Shown piece by piece: positions 23,843-34,924 of a stretch of DNA of 64,000 nt. Within the stretch, counting starts at the first letter, position 1, and the number at the start of each line of letters is the position of its first letter. This DNA comes from Gordius sp. MW1 (lineage: Eukaryota; Nematomorpha; Gordioida; Gordea; Gordiidae). Under the pieces are notes generated by a model that saw nothing but the letters and a program-made list of their open reading frames with translations, had not been told where the DNA came from and did no database searches. The stretch covers positions 21,315,245-21,379,244 of the forward strand of contig OZ038528.1 of assembly GCA_964036665.1 (NCBI GenBank), given 5' to 3'. Made by a program: the position numbers and the translations under genes.

Positions 23843-24607
23843 TATTTTTATATCATGAAAGGAGAAATCACGAAAGAAAATTGTCTCATGGGGCATGATC
23901 GAGGCGCTGTCGGCATTGCTTCTAAGATATACTTCTGTCAAAATAGTTGATTTTAAGCCAAGCATTAGTAACGTAGCACCACTCCCTACTTTTAGCATGC
24001 AATCTAATTTTAACAGTGGCCAATTTCGTTATTATCTTAATTTAAATGTTTCTCACACCACTAACAGGTTATAATGCTTACTAAGTTTTTGGATAAGGGC
24101 TTTTTTTGTTCGCACTTTATTACATAGATGTACTATATAAAACACTTAACACTACCTAATATGCGTATTCATTAACATTCTTTTCTAAGAAAAGCTTTAA
24201 TTATATAATGAATTTAAATATATATGCTTTTAATTGACAAACACGTAAAAGCACTGTATATATAAATGTTAATAACATATTTCTTTATTTGACAAGGAAT
24301 AATGAAATCTCTAGCACAACGGATCTTGGTTAAAAAAATGTTTTGCTCTATCAGTTATTCTTATTTCCATAGTTAATCCTGTTTATCATAAAGTTCAACT
24401 TTAACATAAAGCTTAAATATTCAAAGTTTGAGAAGAGAAACATGAGAATAAGTGGAGTATGATTAAATACTGCAAATGTTTATGAAAAAGTCGATATTTA
24501 ATTTAAAAAGGCCTGAATTGTAGGTAAATGAGAAGCCGAACAAGGCTCTTAAGATAAAAGATAAATTAGAGACATAATAACGGCTCTTCTTAATCATTAG
24601 ATGATAT

Positions 24608-24691
24608 TAGTGTTGTAAAAGGGCTAGGTTTTGTTTGGTCGACCTTTGCCAAAGGTCGACGAAACACAACCCAGCCGTTTTTACAACACTA
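24608..24691. mobile_element. 84-bp hAT-type MITE with perfect 8-bp TSD
   Basis: TAGTGTTGTAAAA ... TTTTTACAACACTA form inverted ends, and the whole element folds back on itself (GGTCGACCTTT / AAAGGTCGAC at the centre). It is flanked by exact copies of GATGATAT (24600-24607 and 24692-24699). An 8-bp duplication and TAG...CTA ends fit hAT elements. A larger relative is at 59107-59257. Confidence 0.9.
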
Positions 24692-25129
24692 GATGATATA
24701 TAGCAAATTATTCTTCTTTCTATGACTGTTTATCACCTAAGCTGGTGGTCAGTCCTTGAAAATGTCAAAATTAAAAGGCTCTATATAAACTTAATTCCAT
24801 TAACTGATAAATCAATAAAGACGCATAGACCCAAGGCTGGTAGTTAAACAGTATTCCCGTTGAACATCTAATTCTTACACGATCCTCCCCCCCCCCCTTT
24901 ACCGTTGATTTTCAGAAATAATCACATGTGTCATATAATTAGCATCATCAGAAGCGAGGCCCTGAGGTAAGAGATATGACTCTGACTATAGAGCTCTGGA
25001 TTTACAGCGGAAAAAATTCAATGCAGAACAAATGGATTTCCCCTCGCAAAGTTCCAAATAGGAGGTAAAAACGTTGTTAAAACGTATTGAACTTATTAAG
25101 TGTCTGATATTTATGCTTCGCATATTCTA

Positions 25130-26853
25130 TTAATTGCTATGCAATTTATGGGCTCGTTTTTTGTTGTCCGTCCGTCCGTTGTCCGTCCGTCCGTTACCCT
25201 CCTATCTATTTGCATTGGGTATATTAGGTTATCGATTTTTTAAATTAATGCATGAGAAAGAGGTGCCCCACCCCTCATCTCTATCTCCCTCGCTGTGTTA
25301 TTTTTTAAATTAATGCATAAGAGGTACCCCACCCCTCATTTATATCTCCCTCGCTTTCGGGCGGGGTCGGGTTTTAATTGCTACGTTAAATTAATGCATA
25401 AGTATATCTATTCGTTTTTGAATTGGGTAACATTGATATTAATTGCTATAATTACCCTATGCCCTCCACTACAAGGGCCTATGCCTCTACTGATATGGGT
25501 CCCTGTGCCCCTACAAAAGCCTATGCCTCTATTAATGTGGGTTCCAACCCCGGCGAAGGTTCTGAATTGCTGGTTCGATTCCCGGAGAGGGCAAATTTTT
25601 TTTTTATTTTTTAAATTAAATTAATATATTTTTCCTGTTACTACCATTGATAATATGACTTTTTGGCCGTCCGCTTGTTCCATTAATGTTTCATTTTATT
25701 ATATAATAAACATAAATAAAAGTTGTTTACTTTTAATTGCTAAGCAATTTAACTAGTTTTTGGGTTAGAATCCCGGAGTTTTTTTGACTCTTATGATTGT
25801 TCTTGTTACTATCATTGATAATAAGACTTTTTGGCCGTCCGCTGGCTGCTGACCAATGAAAAAAATGACCATTGGCCAAAATGTGAATCCGAGTTTATTT
25901 TTGACTATTATGATTGTTCCTGTTACTACCATTGCTATTATGACTTTTTGGCCGTCCGCTGGCTCCTGACCGATGGAAAAAATGACCATTGGCCAAAATG
26001 TGAATCGAAATTATTTTTTTCGTTTTTTTTGACTATTATGATTGTTCCTGTTCCTACCATTGCTATTATGACTTTTTGGCCGTCCGCTGGCTGCTGACCA
26101 ATGGAATAAAATGACCATTGGCCAAAATGTGATTCGAAAACTTTTTTTTCGTTTTTTTTTGACTATTATGAATTTATATCCACTTTTACCGTGTCCTGGC
26201 TGCTGACCAATGGAAAAAAATGACCATTGGCCAAAATGTGATTCGAAAATTTTTTTTTCGTTTTTTTTTACTCTTATGAATTTATATCCACTTTTACCGT
26301 GTGCTGGCTGCTGACCAATGGAAAAAAATGACCATTGGCCAAAGTGAGCATCAAAAATTTTTTTTCCGTTTTTTTTTGGCTATCATTGACTTATAGAGTA
26401 TCTGTTGGTACTGACCAATGGAGAAAAAATGACCATTTGCCAAATTTTTGATTTTTTTAATTAAAAATTGTTCAAATTCAACAAAAATTTCTCCCAACAA
26501 TTCTGCAAATTCTTAACATTTTGATGTTTTATAATATAATGTTTGTTAGACCCATAATCACTAAAGGCCATAAAAACTAATGTAATACGCAACTAGATGC
26601 AAACACTAAATCTAACCCTAACCCTTGCCTAAATTACATTTTGCCTATAAATGGAAAATTTGTATAAATGATTAATTAATCATTAGGCATTTAATACCCC
26701 CCTATAGGCATTCTCGCCCCTTCCCACCTTTCTCGCCCATAAATTGCATAGCAAATATGACACATTTATACGAAGTACAGATGAGTCGTCCCCCCTTCCC
26801 TTCCCCTCTTCCCTTCCCTTCTCCCCCTTCCCACGAGGGCCGAAGGCCCGAGT
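25130..26853 (+). mobile_element. Helentron-associated-like element (HINE), copy 3
   Basis: Starts TTAATTGCTATGCAATTTATGGG, with a GTCCGTCCGTTGTCCGTCCG microsatellite at about 25166, a middle with GGGTTCCAACCCCGGCG and GGTTCGATTCCCGG (tRNA B-box-like words), tandem units (25780-26440), a stretch with AACCCTAACCC, the inverted subterminal repeat (about 26737-26752), pyrimidine tract and the GGGCCGAAGGCCCGAGT end. It is 1.72 kb and closely matches copy 4 along its whole length, so these two are the best guide to the element's true ends. Confidence 0.7.
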
Positions 26854-27340
26854 TATTTTATAATGATCTATTTTATGTCCTAATTTGTTTAACAAAATGA
26901 ATCAGATTATGATGAAATGCTTAAGCTCTCAGCACTTTTAATTTTTGAGAAAATTGAAGCAACACTTTTGACATTTCCAATTAGTACAACGCGAGAGTAA
27001 TTAATAAAACCAACAACTTTTACCAGGAATCAAGTATATTTCATACAACTCTTAATGGAGCCTTTATATTATTAGACGTCCAAAAAATATAGGTAAAACA
27101 GTGTACAAGATTTGTTTCATCAAAAAGCCGAAACAGCCTATTTTGTTAAAACCCAGTAAAATTCAACGAAACCTATTAATAGTCTTAAGCAAGCATGCGA
27201 AACGTTAACCACCTCACATCATCCAATTCAAATATCGGTTCAATGACAATCAAATTAATTCACGTGTAAAATCATAACGTCATAATTGGTCTATTAAACA
27301 TAACATATAAATAAGACGACAGTGAATACAAAAAAAACAA

Positions 27341-30300
27341 TCAGGTAAAGTTATCGTCAAATTTGTTGTAGATAGACCATTCTACGATTGAGGCATCCCA
27401 GGAAGCAGTATACAAGCATCCAGGATTCTTAGGGTTAGCAATAACGTTGGTAATATTCCCAAAATGCAAGGCCGATACTGTGTATGGTTCGTCGCGCTTT
27501 TTAGTATCTACTTCAAGTATTTTAATTTGATTTTGACTAGGAATCGATATTAAGTCAGCGCCATATACAAACTTGGAGACCCATTGCCGTTCACCCAGAG
27601 GTATTTGAGGCAAGGACACAAGAGGCTAGTGCAACAATTTTTTAATTATTACAACCGTAGCAGATGTACGGTTAAATCGCGTGTCAGATCAGAATCTATG
27701 CCCTTTGCAATATTCTCCGAAATAAATTAAAAAATTGCAAAGCTTGCTGGATATTTTATTTAGAAATTGAACAATGTTTATTATTAACTTTAATTAGGGT
27801 TAAAATTATTACCATTATATTTAAAAAAAAGGTTTATAAAAATCATCTATTTTCAAAATAACGTTAGAATATTTTATAATTAATACATAAATTCATTCTT
27901 CTTTATTCACTTGTTCGAATAATTTTTGTTATCAAAATTGTGGCATCAATTTAAGCTAATATTAGTTGCATATATTTAACGAATAAGGTCAAATTTTACT
28001 TTTATGGTCGAGTCATGTTAGTGAAAATGCTTGGAAAAAGTTGCAGCGCTCTTAATAAAAAATAATAACACAGGTCTACAAATTTTGACTTGGGATTATT
28101 TCCCATGATCTGGCAAATAATTATGTTAGAGAATTTTACGCTGAACATTCATATGTTTTAGTCTTTTCCCCGGTCGTCCACATTATATGATTTATGAGAA
28201 TAAAGATGCAAAAAATGGCTTTTTAATCGATTCTAAGACTATATCCTCACGTCATTTTAAATTTATTTTGAATAATATGTATATACGATGCTTACTAACA
28301 CACCACTCTCCCCCTTCACTTACTCTCTTCTAGTTCTCCCCTCTCTCCTTCTCTCCCATTCTCAACCCCCTATCAGACAAGCACACAAAAAAGCGGGCGG
28401 GAGTGGAAGAGATGGTGAGTGTGAGTAAGCATCGCATACGGAGTATGTACTAGAGACCTGCAACGGACCTGTTTGGGTCGGTCGGCCCGATATAAAAATT
28501 TGAAAGCCCGAGCCCGTCAAAATATTAAATTATCGGCAGGGAGGCCGAGCCCGTATAAATTCTTTGTATCGAAATGTGTAAACATAATAGTGTTACAAGT
28601 GTTAATAAGATGTAAAACTAATAAATTATTAATAATTTTCAATCAAACATGTCCTCCTATATTTTAAGAGGAAAATTTTTTTCACTAGTGGCACTAGTAG
28701 TCGAGACGAGATATATAAAATTGTATATGCCAAAAATACTTTTAAACCCATATTTAAGGTTACACTGTTACTTGGCTTCTTTACTTTTAACCATTTATCA
28801 TCTCATAATTTTTTGATGTAAATGAGTGATATTTTATAAAGAAATTTTAATATAACTTTCAAAAATTCATTTTTAAAATTGTTAAAGGTATAAAAGCCCT
28901 TAGGTGGATATGGTTTAAAGGTCAAATCGAAAAACGGTATACATGGAAATGAACGTTACAGGCAACCCATCGCTGGATGACCATCTAAAGTACCCAAAAG
29001 TAGACAGGTTTACATACCTCGGGTCGATGATACATCAAGAGGTAGGTTGCGCAACAGTCAATGCCTGGATCGAAAAGGATGGCTTAAATTCTTATGTAAT
29101 GTGCAGCAAGATATGCCAATATGATCGAAGAGCAAAGCTTACAAATCCATCGTAACACTAGTGTTACTCTATGGAAGTGAAACATGGGCATTTAACACCA
29201 CTGAAGAAAAGCTATTACAAGCCTCGGAGATGAGAATAATACGGTGGAGCTTGGGGTATACGAAGCTCAACCATATGACGAATGACTTTCTCATGACAAA
29301 AATGGGTATTTAACCTATGGCGGACATGATTAACGAAAATCGGCTAAGATGGTATAAGCATATCTAACAAGGGACACGAATGACGTAAATCGAAGAGTAC
29401 TGGACATGGAGGTACCGGGGAAGAAGACGACCCCCTGCCAGGTGGAAAGGGCAAGTCGAGAAAGTTATGAAAACAAAAGAGATTAGTCAAGACATGGCAC
29501 TCACCAGGTCAAGATGGAAGAAACATATTAAAACAAACCCCACGACTGTGGGACCAACCAACTGATAAAGAAGAAGATATAGAAACTCTAAAACAACCTT
29601 GTAATAAAGCTTAAATATCAAAATTTATTAGCCTAAAAAACATTTTTTCCCCTTCCTTAAAACATCACTGCCCTCCTCTGATGTATAATTCTGGTTAAGC
29701 CCATCATGAGATTAAGTGTATATGCGCGTTGATGTATTGATGAATGAATTTAGAGAGATATATAATTACATTTTCCTTGTTAATATAATAAAAATCAAAT
29801 AATTATAAATTACTAGAACAATATAAATATATACTTTTAATAATTGGTCTTGTATCGGGCTTTTAGCGGGCCCTCGGGTGTATCTAGGCCCTGCCCGTTA
29901 TTTTATTAATAGAGAAAAACCGTCAGGGTAGGGCTTTTAGACCCGTCCGCGAGCGGGACCGTGCAGGTCTCGAGTATAAAAAAAACTAAATAATATATTA
30001 TTGTTCAGCGTAAAATTCACTATCAAATCTAATTGAGGAATGTTGTTTCTTGAAGACCTGTGTAATTTATATAACCACGTTATAAATAACCGCTTAAAGC
30101 TAATATTTTAATGCTATTAAATCCACCTAATACCTGAATCTCCCAAAACGCAATTATAATTAGGCTTTAAACGTGAATTCTATAAATTACAGCTTTATAA
30201 GGGTTTAAGATGACAGGATCTTTAGTTAAATGTCTGATGTCGTAGATGTATATACTGGAGTCGTTAAGGTACAAGGCTACCCGTAGACCGTCGGGTGAAA

Positions 30301-31748
30301 ATTCCAAGCCTTGTATCGCAATGGGCCGTGATTTATCTGATATAAAGTGTTATATAATTAGACTTTTGCACATGAAGCTCTGGGAGAATGTTACTTTGAA
30401 TTTATTATCCTCATAGGAATACATGTTTGAGTGGTGTTTAATAATAACTTTGTCAAGTTCAGTGTGTTTAAGTACAAATTAAACTTTTAAATAATTGAAT
30501 AAGCAAAAATGTAGTCTACCTGTACTCAAAGACTTAAAAATGAGAATAATTAACTTTGTTTTCATAAAATAGTAAATGCAATGTTTATTGAGAATTGGAT
30601 GGCAAGCTTGATATTAAATAGATTTTTTACCCAATAGCCATAAAAAAATAAGTTTATACAATGCATTTATAGCTTTAAAGTAATGTGCAAGAGGGAGTTC
30701 TGCACCATAGTATGGTAATTAAGATGTAATTTTAAGTGAAAATAGGTTATTAGAATGTAAAGTTTAATAACATAATTCATTATAAAAAAAATTTAAAAGC
30801 ATTAAACTAGACAAAACAAATAAACATTCATATGGCAACAATTAAAGATGTTCAATAAATAATTATAGTTAAAAAATATATACTTAATTTGAATTGTGGA
30901 TTTGGAATGTCTATTTTACCAAGCTGATGCTTAAGTTGCCTTACATCCCAGAGCAAAAGAGTATAATCTTGAACACTTGTTAATATGCCAGTCTCAACAT
31001 TTGACCATTTTACAATATCTATATTTTTGCCAAGAGAATTGGGTAAACTTTGTACATGTGAGCCCACCAATAAATCAACCATATAGATTTTATTAGATGC
31101 AACTGAAGTATAATTAAATAGTCTTCAAAAAAGTACCAGCAATTAAGGGCTGCAAGGAATGAGGTGACATATGATGATGATGAATAGGACTCTCAAATGA
31201 AAAATTCTCAACTTTTTTTAGTCTATTAGTATCCCAGACATGCAAACCATGTGCATAACTACTACTTGTGAATATCCCTGTATCACTAGGGTACCATTGT
31301 ACAATATTAATGGAATGCTTTCTAGAAGCAACTAAAGTGTATAATAGATATGGTTTAAATTTTATTACTCATAAACTTTTGAAATTAAGGGAATAACCCA
31401 TTTGCTATAGACAAATACCTGATTTCCCCCATTTAACCTGATATTAAAATTGGAAATGTTAAAAATTCCAATTTCACCAGATTCTGCACAGGAAATAAGG
31501 CTATTATTATGTATTTAATTATCAAATTTGTGAACTCACTATTGGCCATCTACCATGTCTATATCTATGCAGTTAATTTTAGTAGTGTGATACATATGAA
31601 ACATACAAACATTCGACAAGCTCAATTGTCTTAAATATTTATCAACTTCTTTGGGTATTAGGTTACATTTAAACCCATAAATTCGCTTATTCAATGTTTG
31701 ATAAAAATCTATTTTTTTATGTCATATATCAATAAATGTCTTACCCAT
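27341..31748 (-). CDS. ERCC8: ERCC8/CSA-like WD40 protein (7 exons)
   Basis: Exons (minus): 31745-31748, 31540-31708, 31419-31500, 31137-31317, 30884-31102, 30191-30336, 27341-27625; about 361 residues (human 396). Introns are GT-AG of 36, 39, 101, 34, 547 and 2,565 bp. The start is ATGG|, a four-base first coding exon. Matches to CSA run in order: KINCIDIDMVDGQYLIS, SINIVQWYPSDTGIFTSSS, LHVWDT, HHHHMSPHS, GILTSVQDYTLLLWDVR, GLEFSPDGLRVALYLNDSSI, and a last blade with CLYTASWDASIVEW. CSA is the substrate receptor of the CRL4 (DDB1-CUL4) ligase in transcription-coupled repair; the N-terminal segment before blade 1 would be the DDB1-binding part. The linker before blade 6 is short and the acidic human tail is absent. 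The exon 4 acceptor and exon 5/6 junction are the least certain. The last intron hosts nested transposons. Confidence 0.85.
28451..29973. mobile_element. GC-rich-ended hAT-like element (TAGAGACCTGCA ends)
   Basis: Left end TAGAGACCTGCA, right end TGCAGGTCTCGA. Next to each end are GGCCCG/GCCCGT-rich stretches inside otherwise AT-rich DNA. Flanking 8-mers GTATGTAC and GTATAAAA agree at five positions, a weak trace of an 8-bp duplication. The same ends occur at 42300-44941 and 46099. No transposase coding remains; the interior holds a LINE fragment. Confidence 0.65.
28905..29574 (+). pseudogene. LINE RT C-terminal fragment
   Basis: Decayed frames give KVDRFTYLGSMI, VTLLYGSETWAFN, EEKLLQASEMRIIRWSLG, and MTNDFLMTKMGI, the post-RT C-terminal region of an RTE-like non-LTR element. 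It is colinear with 39020-39712 of the longer copy at 37527 and ends in an AAGAAGAAGAT run. Several frameshifts and stops. It lies antisense in the ERCC8 last intron, inside the hAT-like element. Confidence 0.8.
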
Positions 31749-31866
31749 CAAAGTAAGAGACTAATATCAATGAATACATTGATAACATTTAAATCTGAGG
31801 TCAGAATGAGCCGTATTAGTTAACATTTTCCCAACTAAGTGTCCGAGTGCCCCGATGACAAACAAG

Positions 31867-32179
31867 GCTAATGTTACACGATCCAAATTCATGTACTGTA
31901 TAAGTGATCTGACATTCCATTTTCTTATTCGATCCAAAGAAAGTATTTATGTATCTTAAACCTAAAAAGACCTAATCCTAACTTTACAAAACCTGCCCTT
32001 GCGAGATCGAAATCACAATATGAAAACGTGAGTAAGAAATTTTGTTTATTTCTTACGATTCGTGTTTTTCCGAATCCGAAAAACACAAATCGGCGCTTCG
32101 TTATTTTTTGGAGCGAATATGAAAATGTAATATGAGATCGCTTATACAGTACAAGAATTTGGATCGTGTAACATTGGTC
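31867..32179. mobile_element. MITE with exact 10-bp TSD upstream of ERCC8
   Basis: Inverted ends share AATGTTACACGATCCAAATTC and then TGTACTGTATAA. Exact GACAAACAAG copies flank it (31857-31866 and 32180-32189). The interior has two further palindromes (AAGAAATTTTGTTTATTTCTT and GTGTTTTTCCGAATCCGAAAAACAC, approximately). A 9-10-bp duplication is typical of Mutator-like (MULE) elements. Its near edge is about 118 bp upstream of the ERCC8 ATG. Confidence 0.85.
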
Positions 32180-32261
32180 GACAAACAAGAGCTTAGCTAA
32201 ATCGGCAAGCTTAGATTGAGTCCCATCTGACACCATTGGTCTCGGGTGGAGATGTAGGGGC

Positions 32262-32955
32262 AGAGTCTTGCATGTGCCAGTAAACCCATCAATCCGCCCA
32301 GCCCAGCCAGCCCATGATGAGTTGGGCTGGCTGGGTCGAGGAAAATAAATATTTTAATGGGCTGGGCTGGGTTAAGTAAATAATATATTTTAATGGGCTG
32401 GGCTGGGTTGGGCCTAAATAAATTTGATGGGCTGGGCTGGGAATTGTTGAATAATAAAATTTTAATTTTAAAATTAATATATTAATCCAAATTCTAATTA
32501 AGTTTTGCAATTCTAAATTTTAATTAACATCAAGGAGGTCACGGTTGAGCCCGGAAAATCTAGAATCCATACTATACATCTATCATAATCTAAAACCTGG
32601 GGGTATTTAAAAATTTTATAAGTTATATACTTTTAATTATTTTAAAGGTGAACCAATGGAAATTGATTCTTAAAAGATTGAATTGACACGGATGATTAAT
32701 TTATATCATTTTATTGTATTTTAATATATATTTAATATCAAAATAAATATATTTATACATTGTAAAGTGTGAATTATATCTAGGAAGAAAAAATATTTAA
32801 GATGGGCCGGGCTGGGCTGGGTTTTGTTAGGCACGGGCTTGGTTGGGCTGGGCTTAAAAAAAAGTTTGTGAGCATGGGCTGGGTTGGGCTGGGTCTACCT
32901 GAACATGGGTTGGGTTGGGCTGGGCCGGCAAAAACCGGCCCATGCAGGATTCTAG
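32262..32955. mobile_element. G-rich element with GGGCTGGGCTGG repeats
   Basis: Ends CAGAGTCTTGCATG ... CATGCAGGATTCTAG are inverted and resemble the TAGAGACCTGCA/TGCAGRTCTCTA ends of the hAT-like family seen at 28451 and 42300. Both flanks of the interior carry repeated GGGCTGGGCTGG (32280-32440 and about 32800-32935), with an AT-rich centre. Runs of GGG at regular spacing could form G-quadruplexes. The open frame at 32289-32510 is a shadow of it. Confidence 0.55.
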
Positions 32956-33227
32956 TGGGGGTTACGTGATTAGCTGCCAGTGATTAGTTTGTAAAAGTGT
33001 AATTTATCATTGTGTTTATAGCAGGAAGCAGTATAAAAAGCGAAAGTATATACATGCATGCTACTATTAAAAGCATATAAGTACTAAGGATACGACTCTC
33101 CCTTGAGACCTTGGTAAGAGGACTAAAAGGCTCTCCTTGGGTTACTAGTTGGGGCGTCGGACTCGAACTCGGGCTCACGAATAAATGATGCTATGGTAAG
33201 ATAAGGATGCTGTTGGGTTGTTGGACC

Positions 33228-34922
33228 TGTAGAAGATTAAATCTACTCTTTATTATAACCTAAAAGGAAAATGATTCAAGTGAATAAAATTTATTTAAAA
33301 CATCGTGCTTATATACACATGTAGTGAGGTGAGTGATGAAATATTATGGTTAAGATATATGAATAGTGAGGGTTGTAAATGCTCGAATAATAAAGGTTAA
33401 GTTGTATGAATAGGTAACCAATGATCGAGTTCATATATTCAAATAATAAAGGTTACGTTATTATTTGAAAGAGAAAGGTTACGTTTTTGCATAGGTAACC
33501 ATAGAAATCCCCTCCTATTTGCAAGGAGTGTTAAAAATGAAAGTTAAAATACTTATAAAATTAGTTTCCAATAATGGTAGTTTAGGATTGATAAAATGCG
33601 AGGGTGGAAATGGGTTTAGATATTTCGGTCGTCCAGCGACCATTATCAATAAAAAAAAAAGGTAACTTAGAAGTGATGTGAATTACCAATGAACGAGAAG
33701 GTGTCGACAAGTTTTAATTTATAAACAAAAATAATGAAAACTAGTTAAAATAGGAGGGTATTATTTTTGTTTTTAAATCAAAACTTGTCGACACCTTCTC
33801 GTTCATTGGTAATTCACATCACTTGTAAGTTACCTTTTTTTTATTTTTTTTTTATTGATAATGGTCGCTGGACGACCGAAATATCTAAACCCATTTCCAC
33901 CCTCGCATTTTATCAATCCTAAACTACCATTATTGGAAACTAATTTTATAAATTATAATGGATTGATAGTACATAAATACATTAAAATACTTAGTTGGCC
34001 AATGTTTTAGTGTGCACTATTGTTTGCTGGTGTGGTGACCGAGGTGTGAGTGATGATTGGGAGTTGATGTGTTATCCAATATAATAGTAGATTTGTCGGA
34101 GCAGACATATCTATTTTGGATACGCATTCTTCCCTCAGTTCAATTGGTCAGTATTGGTTAGAACTTTGGTAGTAAGTGTTATTGCTTTGTCGAACGCCGT
34201 CCTTGCTCGTTGCAAGCGGTCATGTGAAGTTGATTAATTTGAGATATGTTTTGTAGTTGGGCCATTGGCAGGGCAGTGGAACATTTTTACGTTCGGTAGT
34301 TGATGTTGTTGCTTGTGTAGAGATGTAATATGGTAACATGGTTTTCTTCGTATTAACAATCAGATAAGTAGGTAGTTTGTATCTTTCACAACAGCCACTT
34401 CGAATTTAGCATTAAGGTCAAAATTGTTTGTTGCAGCTTGATTGTATGCCGGATTGAAAAGATAATGCCCTATATCTGAATTGTTTTATTTTAACTAAGA
34501 AAACCAAACGCCATTACTTAAGGGACTGTTATGGGGAAGAAAAATATATGTCTTTCCCGAAAGTCGGGGTCAATGTGGACCTGGGTTATAAATTTTTAAG
34601 GGGGAGGGAGAAAAAAAAATTCGGCTCCCCGAAAATGCGGGGTCACCAATTTGTAGAAGATTAAATCTACTTTTTATTATAACCCAAAAGGAAAATGATT
34701 CAAGTGAATAAAATTTAGTTAAGACATCGTGATTATATACACATGTAGCGAAGTGAGTGGTGAAATAATAAGGTTAAGATATATGAATAGTGAGGGTTGT
34801 AAATGCTCCAATAATAAAGGTTAAGTTGTATGAATAGGTAACCAATGATCGAGTTTATATATTCAAATAATAAAGGTTACGTTAATATTTGAAAGAAAGG
34901 TTACGTTTTGCATAGGTAACCA
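33228..34922. mobile_element. LTR-like direct-repeat pair without coding interior
   Basis: Two direct repeats, 33228-33501 and 34652-34922, share TGTAGAAGATTAAATCTACT at the start and GCATAGGTAACCA at the end, with TG...CA termini and about 90 percent identity by eye. The interior is non-coding and includes a foldback (33554-33952). The size and lack of ORFs fit a TRIM or a deleted LTR element. A primer-binding site was not recognised and no clean target duplication was found, so other origins are possible. Confidence 0.55.
33554..33952. repeat. Near-perfect ~180-bp inverted repeat (foldback)
   Basis: The left arm (33554-33735, from TTATAAAATTAGTTTCC to ACAAAAATAAT) is the reverse complement of the right arm (about 33759-33952), with a loop of about 23 bp. 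Arms contain GGTGTCGACAAGTTTTAA and CGGTCGTCCAGCGACC. The arms differ mainly in A/T-run length, so the structure is young or maintained by gene conversion. A transcript through it would form a long hairpin. Confidence 0.9.
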
Positions 34923-34924
34923 TA

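Larger units (their letters stand above)
28068..30063. mobile_element. Foldback-type element interrupted by nested insertions
   Basis: The left end ACACAGGTCTACAA (28068) matches the inverted right end TTGAAGACCTGTGT (to 30063). Inside the ends, GAGAATTTTACGCTGAA on the left pairs with TTCAGCGTAAAATTC on the right. A related, uninterrupted long palindrome lies at 36690-37526 with the same TTTTTCAGCGCAAAATT and GTAGACCTGTGT words. Between the two parts sits a hAT-like element (28451-29973). The whole nest lies in the last intron of ERCC8. Confidence 0.65.

Noticed and set aside
23595-23998. Pro/Gly-rich open frames (GLRPQTP-type repeats)
   Set aside because: They are readings of the GC hairpin array and have no independent support.
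26610-26640. Telomere-like AACCCTAACCC in HINE copies 3 and 4
   Set aside because: Only two repeat units, in the same position in both copies, so it is inherited element sequence rather than an interstitial telomere.
33228-34922. Full LTR retrotransposon with gag-pol
   Set aside because: No coding interior, no recognisable primer-binding site and no clean target duplication, so only an LTR-like repeat pair is claimed.
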